Source of the DNA: Hevea brasiliensis
Lineage: Eukaryota; Streptophyta; Magnoliopsida; Malpighiales; Euphorbiaceae
DNA: 64,000 nucleotides
Direction: 5' to 3'
Assembly: GCF_030052815.1 (NCBI RefSeq)
Contig: NC_079510.1
Location: 4,675,614-4,739,613 of the forward strand
The notes under the pieces were generated by a model that had not been told where the DNA came from, searched no databases, and saw only the letters and a list, made by a program, of their open reading frames with translations. The position numbers and the translations under genes are program-made. This document shows positions 19,311 to 31,144 of the stretch, piece by piece (the stretch's first letter is position 1; each line of letters opens with the position of its first letter).

Positions 19311-21210
19311 ATGAGCAGTGCCGAAAGTCAGAGAGCGGCGAGCCCTCCTTCCATTCAGTTCTTGTGGTCATCGTCTGATGAAGAAGAGGCAGTCGGGCCA
19401 AGCGTTCAACAAGAACCTCCCAGGGCCTCCGCTCCAACTCGGGGGCGGGTCATACCATCAAGGCTCGCACCTTCTTCAGGGAGAGAGACTCTCCCTATAG
19501 ACGAGCTACAGTCGGTTCTTCGAGAATCCGATCTGCAATCGTTTAGCCAAGAATATAACATTCGGCCTGATTCGTATGAGCTAATCAAGTGCCACGGCGA
19601 TCTTCGTGTCGATCACTCCTTCGAAGAGAATGACATGGTTATGGTGTACGAGGAACAATTAAAGGCCGGTCTTCGGTTCCCCCTGGATGACTTCTACAAG
19701 GAGGTCTTAAAACTTCACCGAGCGTGCATTGCTCAAATTCACCCCAACTCATGGCGGATCTTGGTAGCCTTCCGAGGCCTATGCCGAGCTAAGGGAATCA
19801 GACCTACGGCTAAGGTGTTCGCCGAGTTGCACAGGCTAACTCGCCGAAAGGACGATGACCACTGGTTCTTTCAGGCGAAGCCTCATTGAGGGCTCTTTTC
19901 CGATCTGCCCTCATCTCTCAAGAATTGGAAGAACCGTTTCTTCATCCTGAGGAGCAAAGATCCTAGCCGCTTTGAGGACTTCCCGCGCAGCTGGTGGTAC
20001 CAGGGGCCCTTGCTTCCGAATCGCCTTACCCTGAGTGAAGAGGAAAGCTTAATAGTGATGGATCTGAAGAGTCAGGCCGCCACTCTAAAGTATTCCTGTC
20101 CAAACGCGGTGACCGCCGAGCTGCACCATTGGACCATGCAGCTGATCACCGGCCAAGATCGTGAACTTCCGCTCTCTGACCTCGGCATTGGTATTTTCTA
20201 TATCTCAGATCTCAGGACCTTAGCGGTCTCACTGACCTTTTCTTTGTGCAGGTATGGCGGGTGGTGAGGGTTCTAGGAAGCGGAAGAAGGACAAAGAAAT
20301 GTCCCGGAAAGTAAAGGAGATGAAGCGTTCGGAAATGCTTCGAACACCTGGTCGTGAACCTGGGGAAATACAAGGAGACCCGCCTCCACCTTCGGATCTG
20401 CCAACCACTGAAGCTGTTCGATCTCCTCCTAGATCGGAAGAGCAGCCCCCTACTCTTTCAGTTGTTCCAAGCAAGGAAAGGGGGCCTTCTCAATCTTCTG
20501 GGAGGACCTCTTCTCGTGGCGCCCAAAAGTTAATGGAGTCCTCAAGAATAGCCGGACCGTTCGGGAGAACCGGTTTGCCCAAGTCTTGGGGGCTTCCATC
20601 TTTCTTCGAGGATCGGGACAGCTATCCTCGAGCGACCTTGATGATATCTTGACTCACTCCATGAGTCCAATGTGGAGTGCCAGTGAATCAGACCATGGTT
20701 TGGGAAAAGGTCCAGCGTCTGGGTAAGGAGATCGGGAAGAAAAATCAGGAATTGGCTTCCCTCCGATCCCAACTCTCATTCGCTCGGGATTATATATCTC
20801 AAGTTGAGGGACGGGCGAAGTACTACGAAGACAAGCTGGCCGAACAGACTCGTGTCCTGGATGAAAGGGATCGGGCCCTCGGAGAAGTCCAGGCGCTTCA
20901 GGCCAACGAAGCTGCCCAGGTCGCCCAACTCATCGAAGAGCTTAAGGAGAAAGACGAGGAGCTTAAGGCGAAGGATGAGGAGCTTAAGGAGAAAGACGAA
21001 GAGATGGTGACAGGGATAGCCGGGGCCTATGTGAATGCTCACAAGGACCTCTTGGCCGAACTCCAGAAGCGCTACCCTAAAGAGGACTTCTCCTGGATGG
21101 CCGACCTGGCTCCTGAGGGCGACGATGAGGACAGTGAGGAGGAAGCCGAGGGTGAGAGAGAGAGTGAGCAGAATGTAAATCAGGCTGGGGGTGATCCCCC
21201 AGCCGAATAA
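19311..21210 (+). pseudogene. Antisense LTR gene, copy B (Transposase_28-like plus coiled coil)
   Basis: Exon 1 (19311-20190) begins MSSAESQRAASPPSIQF and is open through the family motifs except for TGA at 19887-19889 (TGC in copy A). An upstream in-frame Met at 19173 exists, but the stretch before 19311 overlaps the probable 5' leader. The intron is 20191-20251 and exon 2 is 20252-21210. Exon 2 loses frame within 20530-20700, where at least six single-base gaps relative to copy A are crowded together. After that the coiled coil and the acidic end (NQAGGDPPAE) are intact. Copies A and B have different lesions, so the ancestral LTR probably held an open gene of about 610 codons. The product's function is unknown. 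Confidence 0.75.
20191..20251 (+). other. 61-bp intron of the antisense gene, copy B
   Basis: It has the same donor and acceptor as copy A, and the spliced frame reads SDLGIG-MAGGEGS. The length and phase also match the diverged copy in the outer LTR. Confidence 0.65.
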
Positions 21211-21917
21211 CTTGTACAAATTATGAAATGAAATGGAATGCCTCTTTGTTCAATGAATGGTTGTGATCGGAAAATTTTAAACCATTGTTTGTCTGAGTGT
21301 TTGATTGTATGAGCACAGCAAAACAAAAACTAAAGGCAATTATTAATCTAAGTATAAGAGATCGGAAAGCACAATAAGCATGAGATCGGTGAGGAAGAAA
21401 TGCTGAATGGGACTTGATTAAAATTGAAATTTTAACTAACACTTAAAATTGGAATCCTTATTGAACTGAACCAAAACCTTAACTTTTAAACTTTCGAAAG
21501 AGAGATCGGCAATAAAACTGGTAAGAAAAGATCTAGTGCCAGTTCATTTATCAGGAATATACTTGACGGGTCCTGAGCTTCGACAATGGGTTTGAGAGAT
21601 CGGTAAGCGACAAACTGGTAAAGCTTTGACTGATGCGAAAAACTTTAACAATTTGATTTAATTCTTTGCGGGGAGAGATCGGAAGTGTGATAGCCTATCC
21701 AAGAGGGATCGGAAATGTGATTAGCTGTCCGAAGGAGACTTAATACCGGGGATCGGTTCCAAAGTTTTATTGATTTTGGGGATCGGCCAAAATATGGTGT
21801 CGACAAGGTGTAAAGATATCATCACCTTAATTTAAAATTACCTAAGTTTATTCTGCTGACCTACTTTCTACAGGTATTGTAAACTGGAGTCTATAAAGTA
21901 TAAACAGAAACTTTAAA

Positions 21918-23570
21918 ATGGCATCCTCGAGTCAGTCAACTAAAGGTAGGAACAGAATGCTAGACAATGGTCCAAACTAATTCATTGTTCAAAGTCCCTA
22001 CAGATTGATGACATAGGGGCAGACATTGGCCCATTACCTCCATTGGATCCAAGTAAGGTTGAGGTTAGAATGACCGGTCTTAAGGATTTATCCAGCAGTT
22101 GGAAATCACTTCCCGATCATGTCAAAAGTAAAGTTTGAGAAAAAGTATGGGAGGATTGCAACTTTGATACGGGTCAGAGTACAAGTTCCTGCATTAAAAG
22201 CCATGCTATCAACTTGGAATCCCAGGTATAGGGTGTTCTCCTTCAACGATATTGATACAATTCCCACTATAGAGGAATATCAGGCGCTGCTAGAAATCCC
22301 TTATATGGCGCAGAATCAGATTTATCTACACCTCGAGCATAGGTAGATCTGGAAACGGTTCGTGTATATACTTGGAATCTCTGTAGAGGAAGCAAAGGCA
22401 AAGGAAACCGTTAAGGGAAGCACACATGGGTGGTATTGGACTTACATCAAAAAGCATTTGGATCTGCATATTCAGAGCAAGCAATGGGAACAGGCTTCAT
22501 TGGCACTAGCTTTGGGAATTTACGGTCTGATCTTGTTTCCCGGGCCTTTGGGAGTTATAACTTACAGCGTCATGGAAATGTTTTGGGCTGTAGAGAAGCA
22601 AAATGTCAACCCAATACCTACCATCCTCGCAGAGACCTTTTTTACTCTAACGTATTACCGATGACAGGGTAAGGGAACCATCAAGTGCTATTCCTAATTG
22701 TTACATCTTTGGATCCTCAGCCACATCTGTCCTTTGGAAGCTAAGGGATTAACCTGGTATCCCAACCAGCCTCTCATCGAAAAAATGGCTAGATTGGCAA
22801 TAAGTCCAAAGAATGAACTACAATGGCAAGAGCAGATTATAAGCTTCAACAGTCACAATTATTGCTAGAAGAAGTTATGGATTATGGGCCAGCCCATTTT
22901 GTTCTGTATAGGGGATAATCACTTGGTACTTTTGATAGGACTGACCGGGTGCACAAGTTACATCCCAGCTTTGGTAATGAGGCAATTTGGTTCAACCCAG
23001 TTCACCCCTAATGTTGAAAGGTTTCATCAAGCTCATTTTTATCATGAACCTGGCAGAGAGGAAGAACTGAAAGCATTTCGCAAATACTAGGAAAAAGTCA
23101 CCATCATTGAACGGTAGCCTAAAGGGCCAAGCACCACGAAAGATTATCTTAGATGGACAACAAGCAGAGACCAGAGATATCAAGTTTCCAAACTAGTAGA
23201 GCCTAAGGGAAGCACGCCTCATCGAAAAGTTCTTTTAGAAGAAGTTAGTGCCAAGTTGGTCAGCTCTCTACAGAATTCGAGCGCTAAGAACCAGCAATTG
23301 CAAGAACGTATAAGGTAGTTGGAAGACCAACAACAAATCCTGAAAAAGGAGGTAAAAAGGCTCAGGAAAGAAGTGATAGCAGAAAAAGCGAAATTTGAGG
23401 GACAGGAAATACAGTGGGAGAAAGAAAAGACCTCGCTTCAAAATGCAGTGAGAGAGGCAGGAGTCCAGAATGACAAATTATAGGAGAAACTAGAATATCA
23501 GGAAATACTTATGGAAGAATATAAACAGGAAAGCAAAAAAAAGAAGCTTGAATTGAAGGAGCAGGCACAA
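21918..23570 (+). pseudogene. ORF1 of the outer element, degraded and 3' deleted
   Basis: It begins MASSSQST at 21918. Fragments FEKKYGRIATLIRVRVQVPA (22119-22346), HGWYWTYIKKHLDLHIQ with LALALGIYGLILFPGPLGVI (22362-22664) and MRQFGSTQFTPNVERFHQAH (22884-23090) align with the inner ORF1. A Lys/Glu coiled coil follows (23330-23570). Many stops are present. At about 23570 the coiled coil runs straight into the middle of gag; about 1.1 kb present in the inner copy is missing. Confidence 0.72.
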
Positions 23571-25631
23571 CTCAGTTGATGTATCTTCACTAAGATTGGT
23601 ATCGGATGTAATGGTACCACCTAAGTTTAAAGTTCCAGACTTTGACAAGTATACTGAAAATTCAGACCCCCGCATCCATTTGGCCACTTACATAGCCAAA
23701 ATATCTGCGCTCATGGAAGATGATAGACTTCTAGTCCATTTCTTTCATGAAAGCCTCTCCGGGGCAGCCTTGTGATGGTGCATATAGCTGGATAGGAGTA
23801 AACTACGCTCCTAGAAAGATTTGGCTGATGCTTTCCTCAAGCAGTATAAATTCAATTGCGATGTCGCCTTGGCATGAAGAGACCTTCAAAATCTAGTGTA
23901 GAAGGAAAAGGAGAGCTTTAAGGAATATGCACAGAGATGGAAAGAGAAGACAGCTGAGGTATATCCTCCAATTACTGACAATGAGCTTTACTCTCTATTC
24001 ATCGAAACCCTGAAGGCTCCGTATTTTAATTTAATGATTGAAATACGTCCAATAGCTTTTTCGACATCATCCAGTCCAGTGAAAGAATTGAAGCTAACCT
24101 CAGGTTAGGAAGGTTGTAGGAGTTGACTGGAGAAAACTCTGCAAAGAAAACTACTAGTTTCGGGAAAAAGAAGGAAGGTGATGTGCACTCTATCACCAGA
24201 CAAGCTCAACCACCACTCCCTCAAAATAACTTTCGACCATACCCTCCAATTTAGGGGCCAATAATAGCAAATGTTCCGCCCCCTTTTCCAAATTATCCTC
24301 ACCCTCGCCCACAATATCCACCTCAAGCTGCTTACCACCCCAAACTGCCTACTCAACCTATTCAGTTGAGACCACCTGCTCCTCAAACCAACCTAAGACC
24401 ACCAAGGAATCTTGATCCACCTCCCCCCCTTCCACTCAGTGAAATCTACCAATACCTATTGGGTATAAATCAGATAGTGCCCATCCCCCTTGACTCGGTT
24501 CAGCCACCATATCCTAAGTGGTATGATGCTAATGCCCTATGCGAATATCATGGTGGGGCAGTGGGGCATTCAACCGATAATTGTGGAGCTCTTCGGGGAA
24601 GGGTACAAGCTCTGATCAGGAATGGATGGCTAAAAATTGAGGGAAATGGCTCTCTTGCCAACGTCACTTCAAACCCATTACCTAATCATGGTACAGGAAA
24701 TGGCGTGAATGTGATAGAACCTGAGGATAAAAGATCAATTTTGGAGGTAGATTAGCTGATTCTGCATTTCAAGGAGATTTTTACAACTACGGTAAGAGAG
24801 GGATATCTATGCCCTCAGGGATCCGGGTCGGGAAGTGATCAGCATAATTTAGGATGCCCTTACTACGGAGGAGCGGCCGATCATGAGTTGCACAATTGTG
24901 ATGAATTTAGGCGGAAAGTTCGGAGAATGCTATCACTCAGAACTTTGAGATGTCAGCGGAGGTCGAGGATAGAGGGTGAAGTGAACACAGCCAGGTTCGG
25001 CCGAGATGCCTCTACCCCCAATCCAAGAATAGTCTTTTCTGCTCCCAACACACCAACACCACCAGTACCACCAATAACGATCATCCAAACTCCGCCTCAA
25101 CTCCCAATCACTAATACCCATGCAGTACCTTGGAACTATAACCTCCAAGTATTTACTTAGAGTGCATCCAGCAGCACTTCAATTCCTACCCTCAACCATA
25201 CCCACACTCAACCCATCACCTCTCCTAAGCCATGCTTCGCCCCACACGAGCATTTCAATATGACCTATACAGGACCCTCCAACAAAACTACTCCCCAACC
25301 AAACCCAAAACTTATCACAACCAGTAACTTGCTCCCACAAGATCAGGAAGTAGAATTTATAACCAGGAGTGGGAGATGTTATGGAAATGATGAAGCAGAA
25401 AAAAAGAAGGGAAAAGTAAAAATGGGAGAGCCGCAATAAAATATGGAGGAAGGGGCTGTAAGGGTTGAGAAAGGGGAACCTAGTGAAAAGAAAGAAGAAG
25501 AGGAACTACTGCTACAGATCATGAAACAACATGAATATGACATCATCGAGCAATTAAGAAAGACGCCCGCTCGAATTTCCTTGCTATCATTGATTTTAAG
25601 CTCGGAAGTGCATCACTATGCCTTGTAAAAA
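23571..25631 (+). pseudogene. gag: Gag of the outer element, 5' deleted
   Basis: It resumes at VDVSSLRLVSDV, matching residue 137 of the inner Gag. The core (ESLSGAAL, FLKQYKFNCD, AEVYPPITDNEL), both CHHC knuckles (CEYHGGAVGHSTDNC; the second begins CPYYGG, with its first His changed) and the Glu/Lys C-terminus are recognisable. Stops such as those in AAL-stop-WCI-stop-LD come largely from CAA/CAG to TAA/TAG-type changes. The end KTPARISLLSLILSSEVH runs in frame into protease, showing the ancestral gag-pro fusion. Confidence 0.82.
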
Positions 25632-26668
25632 GTTCTGGACCAGGCCTTTGTGACCCCCGATATCACACCGAGGCAATTTGAGAAAATAGTTGGGCAAATT
25701 TAGGCGTCCAATTTTGTCACTTTCTCAGAAGATAAAGTAGACCTGGCTGGCTTGAAGCATACCAAAGCTCTGCATGTGATAGTCAAGTTTAAGGGGTGCA
25801 TAGTCGCTAAAGTCCTGATTGATAATGGATCTGCCCTCAATGTCTTGCCTAATGCCACCTTGACAAAACTACCTGTTGATCCATCAGCTATACGCCAAAG
25901 TGCCATATTAGTAAGAGCCTTTGACGATACAAAGAGAGAGGTACTAGGGGGCATCGATTTGCCACTTCAGATCGGGGCATGCACTTTTAACGTCACAGTC
26001 CAAGTAATGGATATTGAGCCAGCATACACCATGTTGTTGGGGAGACCCTGGATCCATTCGGCAAATGCAGTACCTTCAACTTTACATTAGAGGATCAAAT
26101 ACATCATGAGCGGTAAAATCATCACCGTAAGAGGGGAGGAAGCCATGCTAGTCACTAACCCTCAATCGGTTTCTTATGTAGAAACAACCGAAAGATCCTT
26201 AGAAAGTTCTTTCCAACCGCTGGTGTTACGAGGAAATACTCTGAAGGATGAAGGAGCTGTGGCAATGGTTGCAAAGGTGATGTTGAAAAGTGGCTATGAA
26301 AAAGGCAAGGGATTGGGCGCCGCATTATAGGGGATTATCAAACATGTACCAGCTATTCAGAAGATCAGTCACTTCGGCTTGGGATATGAGGAAGATGCTT
26401 TAGAGGATGGAGGATTCTGGATGAGGAATATGCTCAGGGATCAAAGGTTTGACAGAACAGTCGGGAAAGTGAAAGTTGTCTAAAAAATCACAGATGTTTT
26501 CACTAAACCAATCATCGAGAATCCAGAAGAAAGTGAAGAGTCTCCTTTAGAACCATTCATTGATGTCATACAGCTAGACTCCATGTTCGAGGCACTGATT
26601 TCACTAATCGCTGAAGGGCAAGAGCTTGATAATTGGGAAGCAGAAGATATCCCTATGCTTAATCTCGA
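25632..26668 (+). pseudogene. pro: Protease with G-patch of the outer element
   Basis: It reads KVLDQAFVTPDITPRQFEKI, then the active-site stretch VLIDNGSALNVLP, LLGRPWI and the G-patch (GYEKGKGLG). Stops are at several places (for example ...STLH-stop near 26088 and after GLGAAL near 26328). It ends in EDIPMLNLE at the conserved splice donor (26669). Confidence 0.82.
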
Positions 26669-26852
26669 GTAAAGTATATTTTGTTATCAACACTTGATCA
26701 TTTTGTCCATGGTGACAAGTGTAATACTGTAAATGGACCCTTTTTTATGATAGAAGTATTAATAAATTAATAGCGCATTTCGTGTCCAATTCTCTTTTCT
26801 TTTAGCCATTAAAATCCATTTTTTTTAATATACTCCACTTTCATTTCTTCAG
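26669..26852 (+). other. 184-bp intron between protease and RT, outer element
   Basis: The donor CTCGA|GTAAAGTATA overlaps the TAA at 26670-26672, and the acceptor is TTTCTTCAG|GACTATT. Joining gives the frame TIDQSTPNNSIDSEVPYVNF, matching inner exon THQLTPNN-type sequence. Donor, acceptor and phase are shared with the inner element. Confidence 0.75.
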
Positions 26853-28929
26853 GACTATTGACCAATCCACACCTAATAATTCAATTGACTCTGAAGTTCC
26901 TTATGTTAACTTTGAAACTCCCATAACTGCCATTGGTTCGAGTGATTCTAAAGAAGAGTCTGTAGAAGAACAAGGCGAAAGAGATGAACCTTCCCTGGTG
27001 CCTTTGCGGGGATGAAATGCACACCATAAATCTAGGGACTGAGGAAATGAAGAGGGAACTTAAGGTTGTGAATAACGGAGAATTAGAGAGTATGGTTAGT
27101 TTGCTCAAGGAATTCCTTGAAGTATTCTCATGGAGCTATGATGACATGCCAGGATTGGATCCTCAGATAGTAACGCATAAGATCCCTCTGATTCCTGGGA
27201 CGATTCCAGTGAAACAGAAATTGAGAAGAATGAACCCCAACACGCTGCTCAAAGTTAGGGATGAAGTCAAAAAGCAGTATGATGCTGGATTCCTGGAAGT
27301 GGTCAAATACCCCTAGTGGATAGCTAATGTTGTCCCTGTAATAAAGAAGGATGGAAGAGTAAGGGTATGTGTTGATTACAGAGATCTCATTAAGGCAAGC
27401 TTAAAGGATGATTTCCCTCTCCCACACATAGATGTGCTGGTAGACAATGCTGCAGGGCTGGGAAGATGTTCATGTATCGACAGGACATCGGGGTATAACC
27501 AAATCCTCATGGATGAGGGGGATAAAGACAAAACTGCTTTTATTACCTAGTGGGGGGGTATTTTGCTATCGGGTGATGCCCTTTGGATTAAAAAATGCCA
27601 GAGCTACCTACCAACGCGCCATGGTCACATTATTCCACGACATGATGCATAAGGAAGTAGAAGTATATGTGGATGATATGATTATCAAATCCAGAGAGGC
27701 AGAAAGTCACGTACAGGTGTTGAGAAAGGTGTTCAAAAGGCTCAGAAAGTATCAACTGAAGCTGAACCCAACTAAGTGTGTGTTTGGGGCCAGGTCTGGT
27801 AAGCTATTGGGATTTATAGTAAGCGAGAAGGGAATAGAAATGGATCCAGACAAAGTTCGAGCCATTCAAGAAATGCCATCCCCAAAGATAAAAAGGGAAG
27901 TGCGCAGTTTCCTAGGAAAACTGAACTACATTTCAAGATTCATCTCCAATCTCACTACTAAAGCTGAGCCCATTTTAAACTACTCAAGAAGAATAACACC
28001 ACCCAGTGGGATGAAGTTTGTCAAGAGGCTTTTGAAAAGATTAAACAGTACCTGTCAAATCTGATAATATTGGTTCCTCCAGTGATGGGAAGGCCATTGA
28101 TTTTGTACATGGCAGTTCAACAAAGTTTGATGGGATGTGTGCTCAGACAGCACGATAACACGGGGAGAAAAGAAAGAGCCATTTACTATTTAAGCAAAAA
28201 ATTCAATGAATGCGAGTCGAGATACTCGTTCCTAGAGAGAACTTATTGTGCATTGGCATGGACAGCAAATCGACTCAAGCACTACATGTTGAATCATAAA
28301 ACGTGGCTCATCTCCATAATGGTCCCAATCAAGTATGTATTTGAAAGTCCGTTCGTGCCAGGGAGGATAGCAAAATGGCAGGTCATACTTTCTCAATATG
28401 ACATTGTCTGCATGACCAGAAAGGCAGTGAAAGGAAGTGTGATTGCTGATCTCCTAGCAGAAAACCCGATCCAGGATTATGAAGCCTGGATTTTGAATTC
28501 CCCGATGAGTATGTTAATGAAGTCAGCAGCAATGATAAAGAACCGAATGACGTATGGGAAATGTATTTCAACAGAGCGGTCAAATTGTCCGGTAATGGGA
28601 TTGGAGCAGTTTTGATATCCCCAGATGGAAAACACTTCCCAATAGCTATCAAGCTAAGGTTCGACTACACCAACAACGTTACAGAGTATGAAGCCCGTGT
28701 GATGGGTTTACAAGCTGTCATCGAAATGAAGTTCAATAAATTAGAGGTGTACGGGGATTCAGCCTTGATCATTTACCAAGTCAAAGGGGAATGGAAAACT
28801 AAAGACCCGAAACTGATCCCGTATTAAAAGTATCTCCTAGAATTGATCAAGAAATTCGAATAGATTTCCTTCACTCACCTCAACTATGACAAAAACCAAT
28901 TCGCCGATGCCTTAGCCACTCTAGCTGTC
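26853..28929 (+). pseudogene. pol: RT and two RNase H domains of the outer element
   Basis: A one-base insertion near 26998 breaks the frame before GDEMHTINLG. A TAG (27314-27316) precedes the RT, and an extra G in the run near 27555 shifts the frame before FCYRVMPFGLKNA. The RT core keeps YVDD (VYVDDMIIKS, about 27665-27690). The retroviral-type RNase H lies in 28070-28480. In the second RNase H (28561-28827) the first catalytic Asp is lost (YFNRAV where the inner copy has YFDGAV), while TEYEA and YGDSAL remain. Confidence 0.85.
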
Positions 28930-30282
28930 ATGACTCAGATGGAAGAGGGACAGACAACACAGGTGTTACAAATCAAAGCAAGGAGTGAGTCAGTGTACTA
29001 CTTCATGATCAAAGAAGAAACAGATGATAAACCCTGGTATCATGACATCCAGGTCTATATCAAAACCAAGGAATACCCTCCCAGGGCAAGCAGAAATGAA
29101 AGAAGAATGATCAGGAGATTAGCACTAGGATACTTCCCCAGTGGTGAAATTTTGTACAAAAGGAGCTCCAATGGCGAATTACTGAGGTGTGTGGATGCAA
29201 AAGAAGCAAGGAGGATCCTTTTTAAAACTCATGAGGGGAATTGCGCTACTCACGCCAATGGGCATATGATGGCCAAGCAAATCATGAGACGAGGATACTT
29301 CTGGACTACTTTGGAAAAAAGACTGCATTGAGTACTTTCGAAAGTGTCATAAATGTCAAATTTATGTTGATTCGATAAATGTCCCGCCTCATCAGCTTTT
29401 TAATCTTGTCTCACCTTAGCCTTTTACAATGTGGGGCATCGACGTAATCGGTCTTATCAATCCCAAAGCATCTAATGGGCACAAGTTCATCTTAGTGGCT
29501 ATTGACTACTTTTCCAAATGGTTTGAGGCAACGTCATATGCTCATATCACGCAAAATACATTCCTCAAATTTTTCAAGAATAATGTTATCTGCCGATATG
29601 TCCTTCCTAGCGAAATTATCACTGACAATGCTAAGAATTTGAATGGCCCAAAGATCCGAAATTTATGTGACCAGTACAAAATCTGGTATCTCAATTCATC
29701 ACCATACTGTCCCCAAATGAATGGAGCGGTGAAAGTCGCTAATAAAAATCTCAAAAGAATAATCAGAAAAATGACCGTCACTTATAAAGATTGGCATGAT
29801 ATGCTTCCCTTCGCCCTTCATGCTTATCGTACCTCATAAGGACATCGACTGGGGCAACTCCATATTCATTGGTCTACAGAATGAAAGCTGTTTTACCTAT
29901 AAAGGTGGAAATTCCCTCCCTAGGAATTCTAAAAGAGTCGAAAATCGATGAGTCAGAATGGATTCAATCGAGGTTAGATCAACTAAATCTAATAGACGAG
30001 AAAAGACTAACAGCAGCGTGTCATGGGCAATTATACCAAAGGAGAATGGCTAAAGCATTTAATAAAGACGTTCGCCCGTGTGAATTCCAATCGAGAGATT
30101 TGGTTGTAAAAAAGATCCTCCCAAATCAAAATGATCCTCAGGGCAAATGGTCACCAACTTACGAGGGACCCTATGCAGTTAAAAAGGCATTTTCTGGCAG
30201 TGCACTGAACTTGACTCATATGGACGACGAAGAATTCCCAAGACTCGTGAATGCAAATGCTGTAAAAAGATATTATGCCTGA
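28930..30282 (+). pseudogene. pol: Integrase of the outer element
   Basis: Fragments: zinc-finger region (THEGNCATHANGHMMAKQ, 28930-29331), a frame break at TLEKRLH-stop near 29331, core (GIDVIGLINPK with Asp, ITDNAKN with Asp; the Glu stretch reads NGAVKVANK, so Glu is changed to Lys) in 29429-29839, and the C-terminal part ending VKRYYA at 30282. Catalytically dead as it stands. Confidence 0.87.
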
Positions 30283-31140
30283 AAAAAAATATAGGAGTGA
30301 AAACCCGAAAGGGCGCTCCTAGCAAAATGTGTGAAAGAGGACGAAAACCCGCAAGGGCGCTTTCTGCAAAATGAGTAAGGGGTGAAAACTCGAAAGGGCA
30401 TTCTGAAAAATGTGAGCAAAAAAAAAGAGAAAAAAAAAACAAAAAAAAAAACAAAAACTCTAGGGGTGAAAACTCGAAAGGGCGCTCCTAGGACCAGAAA
30501 ACGGAAAAATAAGGAAGGGGGCCCAATACCAGAAGAGGTAATAAGTCACCATGGCACAAACGTTCGTCGGAAGATTATTTGAAATAGTGATAGTTAAGGG
30601 AGTTCAAAGTTAGCTACAAGGAATTTGTGAGATCTATTCTTGTACCCTTTTCCTTTGAAATTATACCTTTATTTTTAAGCCATAATAAAATTGTTGCTTC
30701 ACTCTAATTTATTTTTCTTATATACCTTGATTTATGCGCTATTAATTCGTTAAAACTTTATTATAAGATCAGGATTTGTATATTGGTAACATCATATACT
30801 TTGCTATGAGATTTGCAGGGGATAAACGATGGCCGAGCGATTGGTAAAAAAAAAAATATATAGGAATGAAAACCCGAAGGGGCGCTCCAAGCAAAATGTG
30901 AGAAAGAGGGCGAAAACCCACAAGGGCGCTTTCTGCAAAATGAGTAAGGAGCGAAAACCTGAAAGTGCATCCTGAAAAAGTGAGTAAAATGAGGAAATTG
31001 TAGGCCAAGCCTTGGGACTCGTTCTGACCCTCTCCATTAATCACCTATCTTCGGGACCTTGTTAAGTACACTTTGATTGGAGAAACATCTTGTGTCAGGT
31101 TTGCTTTGTGATCTTTAAAGGTACAAACACAACATTTCAT
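30283..31140 (+). repeat. Post-pol hairpin motifs of the outer element
   Basis: No gene is seen. Repeated short motifs occur after GAAAA: CCCGAAAGGG (30304-30313), CCCGCAAGGG (30348-30357), CTCGAAAGGG (30389-30398 and 30473-30482) and diverged copies near 30873-30975. Poly-A runs lie at 30419-30452. The block matches the inner element's 4850-5407 segment. Confidence 0.65.
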
Positions 31141-31144
31141 ACCC

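Larger units (their letters stand above)
1..21805 (-). mobile_element. Inner Tat/Ogre-type Ty3/gypsy LTR retrotransposon, 3' LTR cut by window edge
   Basis: On the minus strand the order is LTR, tRNA-Arg-type PBS, ORF1, gag, protease, intron, RT, RNase H, second RNase H, integrase, tandem repeats, polypurine tract, LTR. A pre-gag ORF, a second RNase H, an intron between protease and RT and very long LTRs are all known for the Tat/Ogre branch of Ty3/gypsy. The copy is not intact: there are frame breaks near 10095, 8410 and 6620 and a stop at 5738-5740. The left part of the 3' LTR lies outside the window. The right edge at 21805 abuts sequence homologous to the leader just upstream of this element's own ORF1, so it is inserted in the leader of a related plus-strand element. 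The 5 bases at 21806-21810 (aggtg) should be one copy of the target duplication. Confidence 0.9.
15674..21805 (-). repeat. 5' LTR of the inner element, complete, 6132 bp
   Basis: On the minus strand it begins TGTCGACA at 21805 and ends TTGCGACA at 15674, followed by the PBS. The sense TATA box is at 17518-17525, so U3 is about 4.3 kb and R-U5 about 1.8 kb. It contains the U5 hairpin array (16085-16410), the U3 palindromic array (18652-18880) and the antisense gene (19311-21210). An LTR over 6 kb is very long even for plants. Confidence 0.93.
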
